Source of the DNA: an uncultured Oscillospiraceae bacterium
Lineage (GTDB): Bacteria; Bacillota; Clostridia; Oscillospirales; Oscillospiraceae
Direction: 5' to 3'
Length of the DNA: 39,638 bases
Assembly (NCBI GenBank): GCA_944383165.1
Contig: CALWON010000013.1
Span: 1-39,638 of the forward strand
This document shows positions 1 to 9,147 of the stretch, piece after piece (position 1 is the first letter of the stretch; each line of letters begins with the position of its first letter). A program made the position numbers and the translations under genes. The notes under the pieces are model-generated. The model worked only from the letters and a program-made list of their open reading frames with translations. It had not been told where the DNA came from and did not search any database.

Positions 1-821
1 CTGGTACCCCACCTGCCAAACCTTTGATGGATAAATTGTTGTTGGTGCCAGAGTACCAGGCTTGTTTTGTTGGGGTACAGGAGGCAATGCAATTGGTAGA
101 TGAGCGAACCTTGTTGGTTGTGGTAGACACCAACCGCCCAGAACAGGTCCAGTATCTGCCCCTCTTGGATGCCTGCCATCGTGTGGCTGTCATTGACCAC
201 CACCGCCGTGCAGCCAGTTACATTGAAGGGGCTGCCTTAAATTATCATGAACCTTATGCTTCTTCTGCTTCAGAGTTGGTGACAGAACTGTTGCAATATA
301 TTGCAGACCCCACTGACCTGACTCGTGCAGAGGCTGAGGCTCTTTTGGCTGGCATTGTATTGGACACCAAAAACTTTACCATGCGGACGGGTGGACGCAC
401 CTTTGAAGCGGCTGCATTTTTACGTCGTGCGGGTGCAGACACTGGAGAAGTGAAAAAACTGTTTCAAAATGATTTGGAAGGTACCATTTCCAAATATTCT
501 ATCATTCAAAATGCAAAACTGTATCGAAAGGGAATTGCCATTGCAGTGGTAGACCATACAGTAAGCCGTATCACAGCCGCTCAAGCTGCCGATGAATTGC
601 TCAATATTATCGGAATTGACACTTCCTTTGTGCTCTATCCCGACAAAGAGCGTATTATCATTTCTGCCCGTTCTATGGGGGAACACAATGTACAGGTAAT
701 TCTGGAACCGCTTGGAGGTGGTGGCAATGCCGCTGCCGCTGGTGGACAGATTCCTGATAAGACATTGGAACAGGTTGTGGCAGAACTGCACCAATCCATT
801 GACCAATATCTTGACCATTAG
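1..821 (+). CDS. gdpP: GdpP-type cyclic-di-AMP phosphodiesterase, C-terminal part (5' end outside window)
   Basis: The reading frame is open from the left edge, so only the last ~273 residues are present; the family is usually ~650 aa, with two N-terminal membrane helices, a degenerate PAS and a GGDEF domain that would lie upstream. What is seen is the DHH/DHHA1 phosphodiesterase module. Counting from the Met at 24, VVDTNRP lies at 33-39, the DHH metal motif in VIDHHRR at 58-60, DTKNF at 114-118 and the glycine-rich DHHA1 loop GGGGNAAAAGG at 231-241. GdpP hydrolyses c-di-AMP to pApA at the membrane and so affects potassium/osmotic and cell-wall homeostasis. It is followed after 34 bp by rplI and dnaB, the conserved Firmicutes order, which separates it from RecJ or NrnA, also DHH proteins. 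The catalytic motifs look intact. Confidence 0.9.
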   Translation, partial: GTPPAKPLMDKLLLVPEYQACFVGVQEAMQLVDERTLLVVVDTNRPEQVQYLPLLDACHRVAVIDHHRRAASYIEGAALNYHEPYASSASELVTELLQYIADPTDLTRAEAEALLAGIVLDTKNFTMRTGGRTFEAAAFLRRAGADTGEVKKLFQNDLEGTISKYSIIQNAKLYRKGIAIAVVDHTVSRITAAQAADELLNIIGIDTSFVLYPDKERIIISARSMGEHNVQVILEPLGGGGNAAAAGGQIPDKTLEQVVAELHQSIDQYLDH

Positions 822-855
822 TAGGTTATTTCTTTAAAATTGGAGGAAATTCGGT

Positions 856-1302
856 ATGAAAGTAATTTTACAACAGGATGTTAGAGGACAGGGCAAAAAG
901 GGGCAGATGGTTGAAGTTTCTGACGGTTACGCCCGCAATTTTTTGCTTCCCAAAAAGTTGGCTGTGGCTGCAACTGCTGAAAATATCAACACCATGAAGC
1001 AGCAGGAGAAAGCACGCAAGGCACAGGAAGCCGCAGAAAAGGCAGAGGCTGAAGCCCTTTCCAAAAAGCTGGAAACTTTGAGTGTCACAGTTCCCGCCAA
1101 GGCTGGTGAGGGTGGACGTCTTTTTGGTGCAGTCACCGCAAAGGAGATTTCGGAATGTCTGGCTACACAGCATAACATCCAGATTGCAAAGTCAAAGCTG
1201 GTGCTGGATGAACCCATCAAAGCCTGCGGCGGTTATCAGATTAAAGCCAAGCTGGGTTATGAAATCATTGGCACAGTGAAAGTACAGGTTGTAGAAGCAT
1301 AA
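856..1302 (+). CDS. rplI: 50S ribosomal protein bL9
   Basis: A 148-residue protein, the normal length for bL9. The N-terminal domain opens MKVILQQDV and carries the L9 signature (G-x2-G-x4-V-x2-GYARN-x-L-P-K) within residues 10-35. A long charged Lys/Glu/Ala-rich helix (about 45-75) links it to the C-terminal domain, which has the typical GGRLFGAVT. bL9 binds 23S rRNA near the base of the L1 stalk and helps maintain reading-frame fidelity. The ATG is preceded by TTGGAGGAAATT at 840-851. It lies between gdpP and dnaB and is probably cotranscribed with them. Identification is secure. Confidence 0.97.
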   Translation: MKVILQQDVRGQGKKGQMVEVSDGYARNFLLPKKLAVAATAENINTMKQQEKARKAQEAAEKAEAEALSKKLETLSVTVPAKAGEGGRLFGAVTAKEISECLATQHNIQIAKSKLVLDEPIKACGGYQIKAKLGYEIIGTVKVQVVEA

Positions 1303-1321
1303 CAATACACCATGGGTTTTC

Positions 1322-1361
1322 TGCCCTCATCTCCGGTACCCATAATCCTGGGATGAGGGCA
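1322..1361 (+). other. stem-loop between rplI and dnaB
   Basis: Two perfectly complementary 10-base arms (TGCCCTCATC at 1322-1331 and GATGAGGGCA at 1352-1361) enclose a 20-base loop. No T-run follows, so it does not look like an intrinsic terminator. It ends 20 bases before the dnaB ribosome binding site. It may be an mRNA processing or stability element that sets the rplI/dnaB ratio; function unknown. Confidence 0.55.
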
Positions 1362-1395
1362 CACTCATTGATTGTATCCACAGGAGGTGAACACT

Positions 1396-2751
1396 ATGGC
1401 ATCCATAGAGGATGAACTACTACTCCGGCAACTGCCCCACAGTGTAGAAGCGGAACAAGCGGTATTAGGTTCCATTCTCTTTGATGTACGCTGTGTTCCT
1501 GAAGTTGTTGACCAGTTAAAGCCAAATGACTTCTATATCCAGCAAAACCGGGATATCTACGAGGTAATATATGAACTGTTCAATTATGCCAAAACCATAG
1601 ACGCAGTTTCCATTCTGGAGGGGATGCGAAAAAATGGCACCTATCAGGACCAGGTCTCTTACCATTATTTACTTCAGCTACTAGATGCTACTCCCACTGC
1701 ATCCAATGTAAAGGAATATATTGCCATTGTCAAAGATAAAACCCTTTTGCGCCAGGTTGCAGAAACTGCTGGTGAAATTTCTGCATTGGTGCAACAGGGC
1801 ACAGAAACTGGGCAAATGGTTTTAGATGTAGCTGAACAAAAATTTCACGATATCCGCGAGGGACGTACCTATCGGGGGCTCATCCCCATTGCATCTGTGA
1901 TGATTGATGTGTATGACCGCCTCAATGAGCTGGCATTGAGTGACTCCGATATCCCAGGTCTGCCTACGGGTCTTGTGGATTTGGATCGTGCCATTTCCGG
2001 TTTAAACAAATCTGACTTGATCCTATTGGCCGCCCGTCCTGGTATGGGAAAAACCTCTATGGCTTTGAACATTTTGCTAAAAGCTGGTAAAACCTCAGGA
2101 AAAACCGTCGCCTTTTTTTCCCTGGAAATGAGCCGGGAACAGCTGGCAATGCGGCTAATCTCCAGTGAATGTTTTGTGGATAATAAAAATCTGATGACTG
2201 GTAACTTGTCAGAGGAAGAGTGGCTGAAAATCTCTGATGCAGTAGACTCCCTCAACAACACCAAAATTTTAATTGATGATGATTCCTCTGTCACAGTGGC
2301 AGACATTAAAGCAAAATGCCGTCCCATTAAGGATTTGGGGCTCATAGTCATTGACTACTTGCAATTGATGCAATCTGCTGGAGGAAAATCCAATTCCAGT
2401 GAAAACCGGCAACAGGCAGTTTCTGAAATTTCCCGTGCATTAAAACTGATGGCAAAGGATTTGAATGTACCTGTATTGTGTTTGTCCCAGCTCTCCCGTG
2501 CCAATGAGAGCCGCAGCGATAAACGCCCTATGCTGTCTGACCTGCGTGAATCTGGTGCCATTGAACAGGACGCTGACATTGTCATGTTCCTGTATCGAGA
2601 GGGCTATTATGATCGGGACAGTGCCACCCCAAATTTGGCAGAGTGCATCATTGCTAAAAACCGCCATGGCGAGACAAGGACAGTCCAATTACAATGGATG
2701 CCAGAGTACACTGCATTTGATAACATAGATTGGAAGCACAGTGAATATTGA
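1396..2751 (+). CDS. dnaB: replicative DNA helicase DnaB
   Basis: 451 residues, standard for the RecA-fold hexameric replicative helicase (called DnaC in Bacillus) that unwinds the parental duplex ahead of the fork. The N-terminal primase-interacting domain spans about 10-110 (LPHSVEAEQAVLGSILFD). The C-terminal motor has Walker A RPGMGKTS at 214-221, a SLEM motif near 242 and Walker B LIVIDYLQL at 316-324; the DLRESGAIEQDADIVMFL block at 382-399 is also typical. The frame is open further upstream (to an ATG at 1372), but AGGAGGTG at 1382-1389 ideally serves the ATG at 1396, and homologues start there. The next gene, tilS, begins 20 bp downstream. No intein or insertion. Confidence 0.96.
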   Translation: MASIEDELLLRQLPHSVEAEQAVLGSILFDVRCVPEVVDQLKPNDFYIQQNRDIYEVIYELFNYAKTIDAVSILEGMRKNGTYQDQVSYHYLLQLLDATPTASNVKEYIAIVKDKTLLRQVAETAGEISALVQQGTETGQMVLDVAEQKFHDIREGRTYRGLIPIASVMIDVYDRLNELALSDSDIPGLPTGLVDLDRAISGLNKSDLILLAARPGMGKTSMALNILLKAGKTSGKTVAFFSLEMSREQLAMRLISSECFVDNKNLMTGNLSEEEWLKISDAVDSLNNTKILIDDDSSVTVADIKAKCRPIKDLGLIVIDYLQLMQSAGGKSNSSENRQQAVSEISRALKLMAKDLNVPVLCLSQLSRANESRSDKRPMLSDLRESGAIEQDADIVMFLYREGYYDRDSATPNLAECIIAKNRHGETRTVQLQWMPEYTAFDNIDWKHSEY

Positions 2752-2771
2752 GTTTTGGGCTTGGAGGATAT

Positions 2772-4220
2772 ATGCACGATTCTATGGTTTCCCTGATTGA
2801 GACGTACAACTTAATCCCTCCAAACAGCACCATTCTCTGTGCTGTCTCTGGGGGGGCAGATTCCATTTATCTGCTCCATCGTCTCTACCACCTCCGCCCT
2901 GTTTTTGGGTTTCATCTGGTAGCAGCACACTATAACCACCAGCTGCGAGGGGGAGAGGCATTTTGTGATGCTGAATTCGTCCAACAGTTTGTTTCCCTGT
3001 GCTGCACCGTTCAAAAGCTCCCTCAGTCTGACGGCTCGATCCGGGAATATCCCGCTGTCCCTCTGGTATCTGGCTGTGGTGATGTGGCAAAAGAAGCAAG
3101 GTTGCGTAAACAAGGTCTGGAGGAGACCGCCCGTGAGATGCGATATATGTTTCTCTACCAGGTGGCCAGGCAGGTTGGGGCTGACTACATTGCAACTGCC
3201 CACCACGCCAACGACAATATGGAGACCATCTTGCTGCATCTTGTACGGGGCTGTGGGCTGCGGGGGTTGAGTGGCATCCCTCCCAAACGGGGTTTGCTTA
3301 TTCGTCCCCTCCTGACAACACAGCGGCAGGAAATTGAGCAATACCTACGCTATCATGGTCTCCCTTGGCGTGAAGATCCCTCTAATCGGGATTTGTCCTA
3401 TACTCGGAACCGGATTCGCTATCGCGTCCTTCCAGAGCTGGAGGCACTCAATCCCAATCTGATGGAACGCATTTCCACCATGGCGCAGTCTGTATGGGAA
3501 GATGAGGAATATTTGACTCAAGCAGCCAAAACGCAAATGGGGGAAGTCCAGCAGGAGCCCTGTTCCTGTTCTGCCAGTGCCCATCTCATTGGGCAAATGC
3601 CTCCACCCCTTGCACGCAGGGCGGTGCGTATTCTCCTTGGCTTGGCTACACAGGGCAATGACAACTGCACCAGCTACCACTTAGAGCAGCTAGTTGCTCT
3701 GTGCCATTCCCTGTCACCCTCTGCCAGTCTCTCTCTACCCAATGGGCTCCTTGCCTGTCGGGAGTATGACCGTCTGGTGCTGAAACACAGACCAGCGGTT
3801 ACCCTATCGGAGGAAATCCCCCTCTCTATGGTAGGGGAAACGGTATCAGGAACGTGGGTCATCACCTGTGAACCAACCATATATCAAGGTCAGGCACAGG
3901 GAGCGTTTTGTTTTTTCCTTTCTCAATCCAAATGCCCCATTTTAACAGTGCGATGCCGAAAACGGGGGGATTTGCTTACGTTACCCAAGCGACCAAGAAA
4001 AACCGTAAAAAAATGGATGATCGACGAAAAAATCCCAGCTCATGTACGGAATACACTGCCGGTTTTTGTTGCAGATGGGCAACTTGCAGCTGTTGCCCAT
4101 CTTGGTCCAGATGTGCACTTTCTGCCAGCCAAAGGGGAGCTTGCTTGGCAGATCCAATGCAAGATGCAAACTCCCCACCTACAAACACAAAATTCGACCC
4201 ATTTCCCACAAATTGTGTGA
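2772..4220 (+). CDS. tilS: tRNA(Ile)-lysidine synthetase TilS
   Basis: 482 residues. The N-terminal PP-loop ATPase carries SGGADS at 26-31. TilS converts C34 of the CAU-anticodon tRNA(Ile) to lysidine using ATP and lysine, so that AUA is read as Ile. Supporting features are HYNHQLRG after the first strand, the ATAHHANDNMETILLHLVRGCG block and DPSNRDLSYTRNRIR. The C-terminal TilS domain follows (VRCRKRGDLLTLP, then KKWMIDEKIP). The frame runs back to a TTG overlapping the dnaB stop, but GGAGG at 2763-2767 sits just ahead of the ATG at 2772, which I prefer although the 4-base spacing is short. The tilS-hpt-ftsH order is conserved in Firmicutes. Confidence 0.93.
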   Translation: MHDSMVSLIETYNLIPPNSTILCAVSGGADSIYLLHRLYHLRPVFGFHLVAAHYNHQLRGGEAFCDAEFVQQFVSLCCTVQKLPQSDGSIREYPAVPLVSGCGDVAKEARLRKQGLEETAREMRYMFLYQVARQVGADYIATAHHANDNMETILLHLVRGCGLRGLSGIPPKRGLLIRPLLTTQRQEIEQYLRYHGLPWREDPSNRDLSYTRNRIRYRVLPELEALNPNLMERISTMAQSVWEDEEYLTQAAKTQMGEVQQEPCSCSASAHLIGQMPPPLARRAVRILLGLATQGNDNCTSYHLEQLVALCHSLSPSASLSLPNGLLACREYDRLVLKHRPAVTLSEEIPLSMVGETVSGTWVITCEPTIYQGQAQGAFCFFLSQSKCPILTVRCRKRGDLLTLPKRPRKTVKKWMIDEKIPAHVRNTLPVFVADGQLAAVAHLGPDVHFLPAKGELAWQIQCKMQTPHLQTQNSTHFPQIV

Positions 4221-4250
4221 TAGTTTATTACAACGAAAGGACTGAATCCT

Positions 4251-4793
4251 ATGCTAGAAAAAGACATTCAATCTGTTCTTTTTACAGAGGAACAACTTTC
4301 CCAGCGTTGCCAGGAAATTGCAAATGAGATCATGAGGGATTATCAGGGCAAAGAGGTTGTCTTGATCAGCGTTCTGCGTGGCTCTTTTGTCTTCATGGCC
4401 GACCTGTGCCGCCGCATTGATTTGCCCTGTACTGTAGATTTTATGTCTGTATCTTCCTATGGCTCAGGCACTTCCTCCACAGGTCAAGTGCAAATTACCA
4501 AGGATTTGTCCAGTGATATCTCTGGTAAACATATTTTAGTTGTTGAGGATATTCTGGATTCCGGTAATACATTAAGCTATTTGTTGAACGTATTGCAGCA
4601 GCGTAAACCTGCCTCGATCCGCCTGTGTACTCTGTTGGACAAACCTGACCGACGAGTCAAACCTGTGGAAGTACACTACTCTGGTTTTACCATCCCAGAT
4701 GCCTTTGTGGTGGGCTATGGTCTGGACTATGCAGAACACTACCGCAACCTCCCCTATATTGGCATTCTGAAACCCGAGGTATACGGCGGGTAA
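4251..4793 (+). CDS. hpt: hypoxanthine phosphoribosyltransferase
   Basis: 180 residues, typical of bacterial Hpt/HprT, which salvages hypoxanthine (and often guanine) with PRPP to give IMP or GMP in the cytosol. The PRPP-binding loop VVEDILDSGNT is at 97-107, the LRGSFVF segment at 42-48 contributes pyrophosphate contacts, and the flexible-loop SSYG is at 68-71. The C-terminal base-pocket region ends in DAFVVGYGLDYAEHYRNLPYIG, as in the family. AAAGGA lies about 10 bases before the ATG. The gene sits between tilS and ftsH as in Bacillus; there, Hpt and TilS jointly activate ftsH transcription, and whether that holds here is not visible from sequence. Confidence 0.96.
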   Translation: MLEKDIQSVLFTEEQLSQRCQEIANEIMRDYQGKEVVLISVLRGSFVFMADLCRRIDLPCTVDFMSVSSYGSGTSSTGQVQITKDLSSDISGKHILVVEDILDSGNTLSYLLNVLQQRKPASIRLCTLLDKPDRRVKPVEVHYSGFTIPDAFVVGYGLDYAEHYRNLPYIGILKPEVYGG

Positions 4794-4871
4794 TACCCCT
4801 CACATGTGGGGCAGTTGGCGGACTGTCTTCACTGTTACATCTCCGCACCCGCCGGAAAGGAAGTGAGCCAG

Positions 4872-6749
4872 TTGAGGCGAATTAGCCCCAGAGACCTTGT
4901 GATTTATCTTGCTGTGTTCCTGTTGATGATGTTTTCCATCAACACACTCCAACAGATGAATCGACAGCAAAGTCCAAGCTATCATCAAATCCGTGTTTTA
5001 TTTGAACAGGAAAAAGTAAAATCATTTACCATCAAAGATCATGTAATCACCCTTGAACTGCGTGGTGAAAATGACACCACAACCAAAAAGCAATTTGAGC
5101 TTGCCAATTTCGATGTGTTTTACAATGATATGCACACCTTGATTGACCAACAACGTGCTTCTGGTGTCTTGGAAGACTATACTTACTATCCCAGTGTGCG
5201 TGACTCCTGGTGGTATCAATCCCTTCCCTATCTGCTGGCTGTACTGCTTATGATTGGGTTTTGGTATTTCATGTATTTCCAACAGGTCAATGCCAACAAT
5301 GGTGGCAACAGTGGTGCCAACCGTTTTGGCCATGCACGTACCCGCACCATTACAGACCAGAGCAAACGTGTCACCTTTCAGGATGTGGCAGGGGCAGAAG
5401 AAGAGAAAGAGGAACTACAGGAAATTGTGGAGTTTCTCCGTGACCCACAAAAGTTCATCTCTTTGGGGGCTCGCATTCCAAAAGGTGTTTTGTTGGTTGG
5501 TCCTCCTGGCACTGGCAAAACGCTCATTGCCAAAGCGGTAGCAGGTGAGGCAAATGTCCACTTCCTATCTATTTCTGGTTCTGATTTTGTAGAACTCTAT
5601 GTGGGTGTAGGTGCAAGCCGTGTTCGTGACCTCTTTGACCAAGCAAAAAAAGAATCCCCTGCCATTGTCTTTATTGACGAGATTGATGCAGTGGGTCGTC
5701 AGCGTGGAGCCGGTCTGGGTGGTGGACACGATGAACGTGAGCAAACCCTGAACCAGTTGCTGGTAGAGATGGACGGTTTCGCTTCCAATGATGGGGTCAT
5801 TGTGATGGCCGCTACCAACCGGCAGGACATCTTAGACCCTGCACTTCTCAGACCTGGTCGTTTTGACCGTCAAATTTATGTAGGGTTGCCTGATATCAAA
5901 GGGCGTGAGGAAATCTTAAAGGTACACGCCCGCAAGAAGCCATTGGGGGAAGATGTATCCCTCTCCGATGTAGCCAAAGCCACTGCAGGTTTTACAGGTG
6001 CTGACCTTGAAAACCTGTTGAATGAGGCTGCCTTACTGGCTGGTCGCACCAATCAACGCTTTATCAGCCGCGCTGATCTACAAGATGCCATGTTAAAGGT
6101 CATTGCTGGTCCAGAGAAGAAAAGCCGTGTGGTAACACCCCAATCCAAAATACTCACTGCTTATCATGAAGCTGGTCATGCTGTGGTGATCCATGAATTA
6201 AAAACCCAAGACCCTGTCCACCAAATTACCATTGTACCCCGTGGTCCCGCTGGTGGTTTGACCATTTCCCTCCCCCAAGAGGACAAAGCCTATCTCTCAA
6301 AGCGGGAACTAGAGGAGCGCATTGCAGTATGTCTGGGCGGGCGTGTAGCAGAGCAACTTGTTTTGGGAGATATTTCCACTGGAGCCTCCAATGACATTCA
6401 AAAGGCCTCAGAAATTGCCAGAGCTATGGTTACAAAATATGGTATGAGTGATAAACTGGGTACCATCTCTTATGAAAACAGCAGCAGTGAAATTTTCATT
6501 GGTCGCTCTATGGCTCAAGCACGCAGTTACTCCGAAGAAATTGCCGGATTGATTGATGAAGAAGTACAATCTATTGTAAACACTGCCTATCGCCGCTGTG
6601 AGGAGATTTTGACACAACACCGCAAGGAATTGGAGCTGACCGCCCAATATCTCCTAAGTTACGAAACCATGGATCGTGCTGTATTTGAAAAGGTATTTTC
6701 AGAACCGGAAGATGCCGCTTTTCAGGGGCTGATTCCTCTTGAGGCATGA
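4872..6749 (+). CDS. ftsH: ATP-dependent zinc metalloprotease FtsH
   Basis: About 625 residues from the proposed TTG start. It is a membrane-anchored AAA+ protease that degrades misassembled membrane proteins and regulators. Helix 1 is at about 8-24, an extracytoplasmic domain spans 25-115, and helix 2 is at about 116-136. Walker A GPPGTGKT is at 210-217, Walker B VFIDEIDA at 266-273, the second region of homology includes [18 protein letters not shown], and the zinc motif HEAGH is at 432-436. The start is uncertain. The frame extends to a GTG at 4806 with no Shine-Dalgarno, whereas GGAAAGGAAG at 4854-4863 stands 8 bases before the TTG at 4872 and gives the usual short cytoplasmic tail. A strong terminator follows. 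Confidence 0.95.
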   Translation: MRRISPRDLVIYLAVFLLMMFSINTLQQMNRQQSPSYHQIRVLFEQEKVKSFTIKDHVITLELRGENDTTTKKQFELANFDVFYNDMHTLIDQQRASGVLEDYTYYPSVRDSWWYQSLPYLLAVLLMIGFWYFMYFQQVNANNGGNSGANRFGHARTRTITDQSKRVTFQDVAGAEEEKEELQEIVEFLRDPQKFISLGARIPKGVLLVGPPGTGKTLIAKAVAGEANVHFLSISGSDFVELYVGVGASRVRDLFDQAKKESPAIVFIDEIDAVGRQRGAGLGGGHDEREQTLNQLLVEMDGFASNDGVIVMAATNRQDILDPALLRPGRFDRQIYVGLPDIKGREEILKVHARKKPLGEDVSLSDVAKATAGFTGADLENLLNEAALLAGRTNQRFISRADLQDAMLKVIAGPEKKSRVVTPQSKILTAYHEAGHAVVIHELKTQDPVHQITIVPRGPAGGLTISLPQEDKAYLSKRELEERIAVCLGGRVAEQLVLGDISTGASNDIQKASEIARAMVTKYGMSDKLGTISYENSSSEIFIGRSMAQARSYSEEIAGLIDEEVQSIVNTAYRRCEEILTQHRKELELTAQYLLSYETMDRAVFEKVFSEPEDAAFQGLIPLEA

Positions 6750-6776
6750 CCGCATGAATGGTCCTAGTTTATAACC

Positions 6777-6824
6777 AAAAAAATCAGCAGAAAGTGTAAG
6801 TTTCTCACTTTCTGCTGATTTTTT
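6777..6824. terminator. bidirectional intrinsic terminator, ftsH / DAK2 gene
   Basis: A perfect 14-bp stem (ATCAGCAGAAAGTG at 6783-6796 with its complement at 6806-6819) and a 9-base loop, flanked by an A-run on the left and a T-run on the right. It can therefore stop transcription on both strands between the convergent ftsH and DAK2-family genes. Confidence 0.9.
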
Positions 6825-6847
6825 CACTTTTTCTAATACCTCTTGGC

Positions 6848-8497
6848 TTATTCTACAGAAATCATGTAGTAGTATACAGGCTGACCGCCATAGAGCAGGT
6901 TCACTTCTGCATTGGGGCAGGTGTCTACAATCAGTTGCTCTATTTTTGTCGCCTGCTCCTCTGTTACATCCTCTCCATAGAACACAGAAATAAACTCTGC
7001 TTCCTGTATCTCGGGAGATTGGAACAATTGCGCCATAAGAGACTCTAAATTCCGATTGGTACCAAACAGCTGGTGCTCTAACAGTGCTAGATAGTCCCCC
7101 TGTTGGATGGCAAAGCCACCAAAATCAGAGTTGCGGGCAGCATAGGTAATTTCTGCCGTTTTCACCTGTGAAAATGCCTCCTGCATTGTCTCAGTCAGTT
7201 CTTGGGTCTCCAGGTCTGGGTCCACTGCCATCATGGCTGCAATGCCCTGAGGCACGGTTTTGGTGGGAAGTACCACTACGGTTTTATCCTCACACATCCC
7301 CACACATTGTTCTGCTGCCATAATAATATTCTTATTATTGGGCAACACAAATACAATTTCCGCTGGGGTACGGTCAATTTCTTTCAAAATATCCTCAGTA
7401 GATGGGTTCATGGTTTGACCACCAGAGATGACACCATCCACACCCAAATCACGGAACACCGCTTCCAACCCTGTGCCAGCACATACTGCCACATATCCAT
7501 ACTTTTTTTCTGGTGCTGCTTTGGCTGGGGCGGTCTCCTGGACTGCGCCAACTTCCTCCAAAATTTCGGTGTGCTGCTCTCGCATATTCTCAATTTTTAC
7601 TTTTAACAGAGCACCATAGGTCAAAGCCTCCTGCAACACAGTACCCGGCTCATTGGTGTGGACATGTACTTTGATAATATCATCATCGTCCACCAACACA
7701 AGACTATCACCCAGACGGCTGCAAAATGCACGCAGCTCTTCAGGGTCCTTCTGGTTGTCTCTGGAGCAGATAAACTCTGTACAATAACCAAATTGAATTT
7801 CTTCAGTGGAAAATGCGCCAAATTCTGCCTTTTCCGCAGGTACCACTTCATCTTCCACAACTTCAGGCATGGGTACACCCTGCAATTCGTCCAGCATTCC
7901 CTGTAAAATTACAAGAAATCCCTTACCACCAGCGTCCACAACCCCCGCTTTTTTCAAAACTGGGTTCTGGTTGATGGTATTGTCCAGTGCTACTTGCCCC
8001 TCCTGGATGGCTGCTTGCAATACATGTTCCAGAGCAGCATCCTCCCGGGCTGCACCGGCTGCCCGGGCTGCTGCCAGCCGGGACACGGTCAAAATGGTGC
8101 CTTCTGCTGGCTTCATTACTGCCTTGTAAGCGGCTGCAACACCAAAATCAAGGGCAATAGCCAAGTCCCGTCCATCAATGCTCTCCCGCTCCTTGATTGC
8201 TTTGGCAAACCCACGGAACAGCAGGGACAAGATGACACCAGAGTTTCCTCTGGCCCCTCGCAACAGGGCGGAAGCAGTTGCCTGGGCAGCCTGTCCCACT
8301 GTCTCATAGTCCTTCTTTTTCATCTCTGAGGCTGCCGCCGCGATGGTCAGGCTCATATTGGTTCCTGTATCTCCATCGGGGACAGGGAACACATTTAAGT
8401 CGTTAATATGCTGCTTCTGTGCATGGATGGAAGCAGCAGCATGGATGACCATGTGTTGAAAATCAACCGCATGAATGGTTTGTTTCATCTCAGACAT
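6848..8497 (-). CDS. fakA: DAK2-domain protein, fatty acid kinase FakA / YloV family
   Basis: 549 residues, the usual length of the FakA/YloV family. The N-terminal DAK2 (dihydroxyacetone-kinase-like) domain has the nucleotide/Mg2+ motif NVFPVPDGDTGTNM at 35-48, then LLRGARGNSGVILS and a VDAGGKGF motif near residue 195. A middle domain with EFICSR and VHVHTNEPG, and a C-terminal EDD-like domain, complete the family architecture. In Staphylococcus, FakA phosphorylates exogenous fatty acids held by a FakB (DegV-like) protein, producing acyl-phosphate for phospholipid synthesis; no fakB is in this window. The gene follows the Asp23-family gene by 21 bp, the conserved yloU-yloV pair, driven by the promoter at 8923-8951. 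Confidence 0.85.
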   Translation of the reverse strand: MSEMKQTIHAVDFQHMVIHAAASIHAQKQHINDLNVFPVPDGDTGTNMSLTIAAAASEMKKKDYETVGQAAQATASALLRGARGNSGVILSLLFRGFAKAIKERESIDGRDLAIALDFGVAAAYKAVMKPAEGTILTVSRLAAARAAGAAREDAALEHVLQAAIQEGQVALDNTINQNPVLKKAGVVDAGGKGFLVILQGMLDELQGVPMPEVVEDEVVPAEKAEFGAFSTEEIQFGYCTEFICSRDNQKDPEELRAFCSRLGDSLVLVDDDDIIKVHVHTNEPGTVLQEALTYGALLKVKIENMREQHTEILEEVGAVQETAPAKAAPEKKYGYVAVCAGTGLEAVFRDLGVDGVISGGQTMNPSTEDILKEIDRTPAEIVFVLPNNKNIIMAAEQCVGMCEDKTVVVLPTKTVPQGIAAMMAVDPDLETQELTETMQEAFSQVKTAEITYAARNSDFGGFAIQQGDYLALLEHQLFGTNRNLESLMAQLFQSPEIQEAEFISVFYGEDVTEEQATKIEQLIVDTCPNAEVNLLYGGQPVYYYMISVE

Positions 8498-8518
8498 ATT
8501 CCTTTCTTTGACGCTCCT

Positions 8519-8866
8519 TTAAAAACGCATGGAGTCCACACAGACATCCACAGACTTCACTTCAATTCCGGTTGTTTTACTGACAACATAGCGGACTTCA
8601 CTCATAATAGAACGGCTGACGGCCATAATGTTGACTCCATTTTCCACAATAATGTGCAGCTCAATGGATACGGTACCATCCTCATTGTAGTAGACCTTTA
8701 CCCCTTTTGCCATAGACTCCCGTTTGAGCAGGTGGACAAGCCCATCTGTCTTGGAACGGACTGCCATCCCTTTCACACCATAGCAGTTAGTGGCAGCACT
8801 GCCTGTCACAGCAGTAAACACTTCGCTGCTGATCCGAATTTCACCTAATTCATTTTGTAACTTCAT
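8519..8866 (-). CDS. Asp23/Gls24 family envelope stress protein (YloU-like)
   Basis: 115 residues from the ATG at 8866. The protein opens MKLQNELGEIRISSEVF and continues TAVTGSAATNCYGVKGM, typical of the Asp23/Gls24 (alkaline-shock) fold; the C-terminal half is the regular amphipathic beta region. Such proteins sit at or near the membrane and are linked to envelope stress. Their exact role is unclear, but they are almost always paired with the DAK2/FakA gene, as here. The start is chosen because AAAGGAAGG lies about 9 bases upstream; the GTG at 8887 overlaps that ribosome binding site and is unlikely. It is the first gene of the two-gene operon. Confidence 0.87.
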   Translation of the reverse strand: MKLQNELGEIRISSEVFTAVTGSAATNCYGVKGMAVRSKTDGLVHLLKRESMAKGVKVYYNEDGTVSIELHIIVENGVNIMAVSRSIMSEVRYVVSKTTGIEVKSVDVCVDSMRF

Positions 8867-8922
8867 CCGTTGATACCTTCCTTTCACTGAGGATAGGATG
8901 CAATTTCATTGATACTGGCTAT

Positions 8923-8951
8923 ATTGTAGTCTATTTCCCATAGAATTACAA
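8923..8951 (-). promoter_or_regulatory. sigma-A promoter of the Asp23-DAK2 operon
   Basis: On the minus strand TTGTAA (8946-8951), 17 bases, then TACAAT (8923-8928): a good match to the housekeeping consensus. Expected transcription start is near 8916, giving a leader of about 50 bases. Confidence 0.7.
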
Positions 8952-9052
8952 GTAGAACTTGCGAAAGGGGCATTCATTTCTCCCTTTGTAAGTCTTTCTG
9001 TCACAGTCTTTCCCCACTCCCTGTTCCGACTTCCTTCTTGTTGTTCATGGAA

Positions 9053-9058
9053 TATAAT
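9053..9058 (+). promoter_or_regulatory. candidate spoIIE -10 element
   Basis: A perfect TATAAT about 90 bases before the spoIIE start, with no recognisable -35 at 16-18 bases. spoIIE in Bacillus uses sigma-A with activation by Spo0A~P and unusual -35 spacing, so a lone -10 fits an activator-dependent promoter. I found no convincing Spo0A box. The rest of the divergent interval 8867-9147 shows nothing else I can support. Confidence 0.4.
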
Positions 9059-9147
9059 GGCAACCCCACAGACCAGTGAAGTGGAACAGGCTTCACAGAA
9101 ATTACGGCAATGTATGCACATTTGCCCCATACGAAGGAGGAAAGGCT

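Noticed and set aside
8867..9147. Spo0A boxes upstream of spoIIE
   Set aside because: Segments such as TGTCACA and TTCCGAC match TGTCGAA or its complement only partly; not better than chance in AT-mixed DNA.
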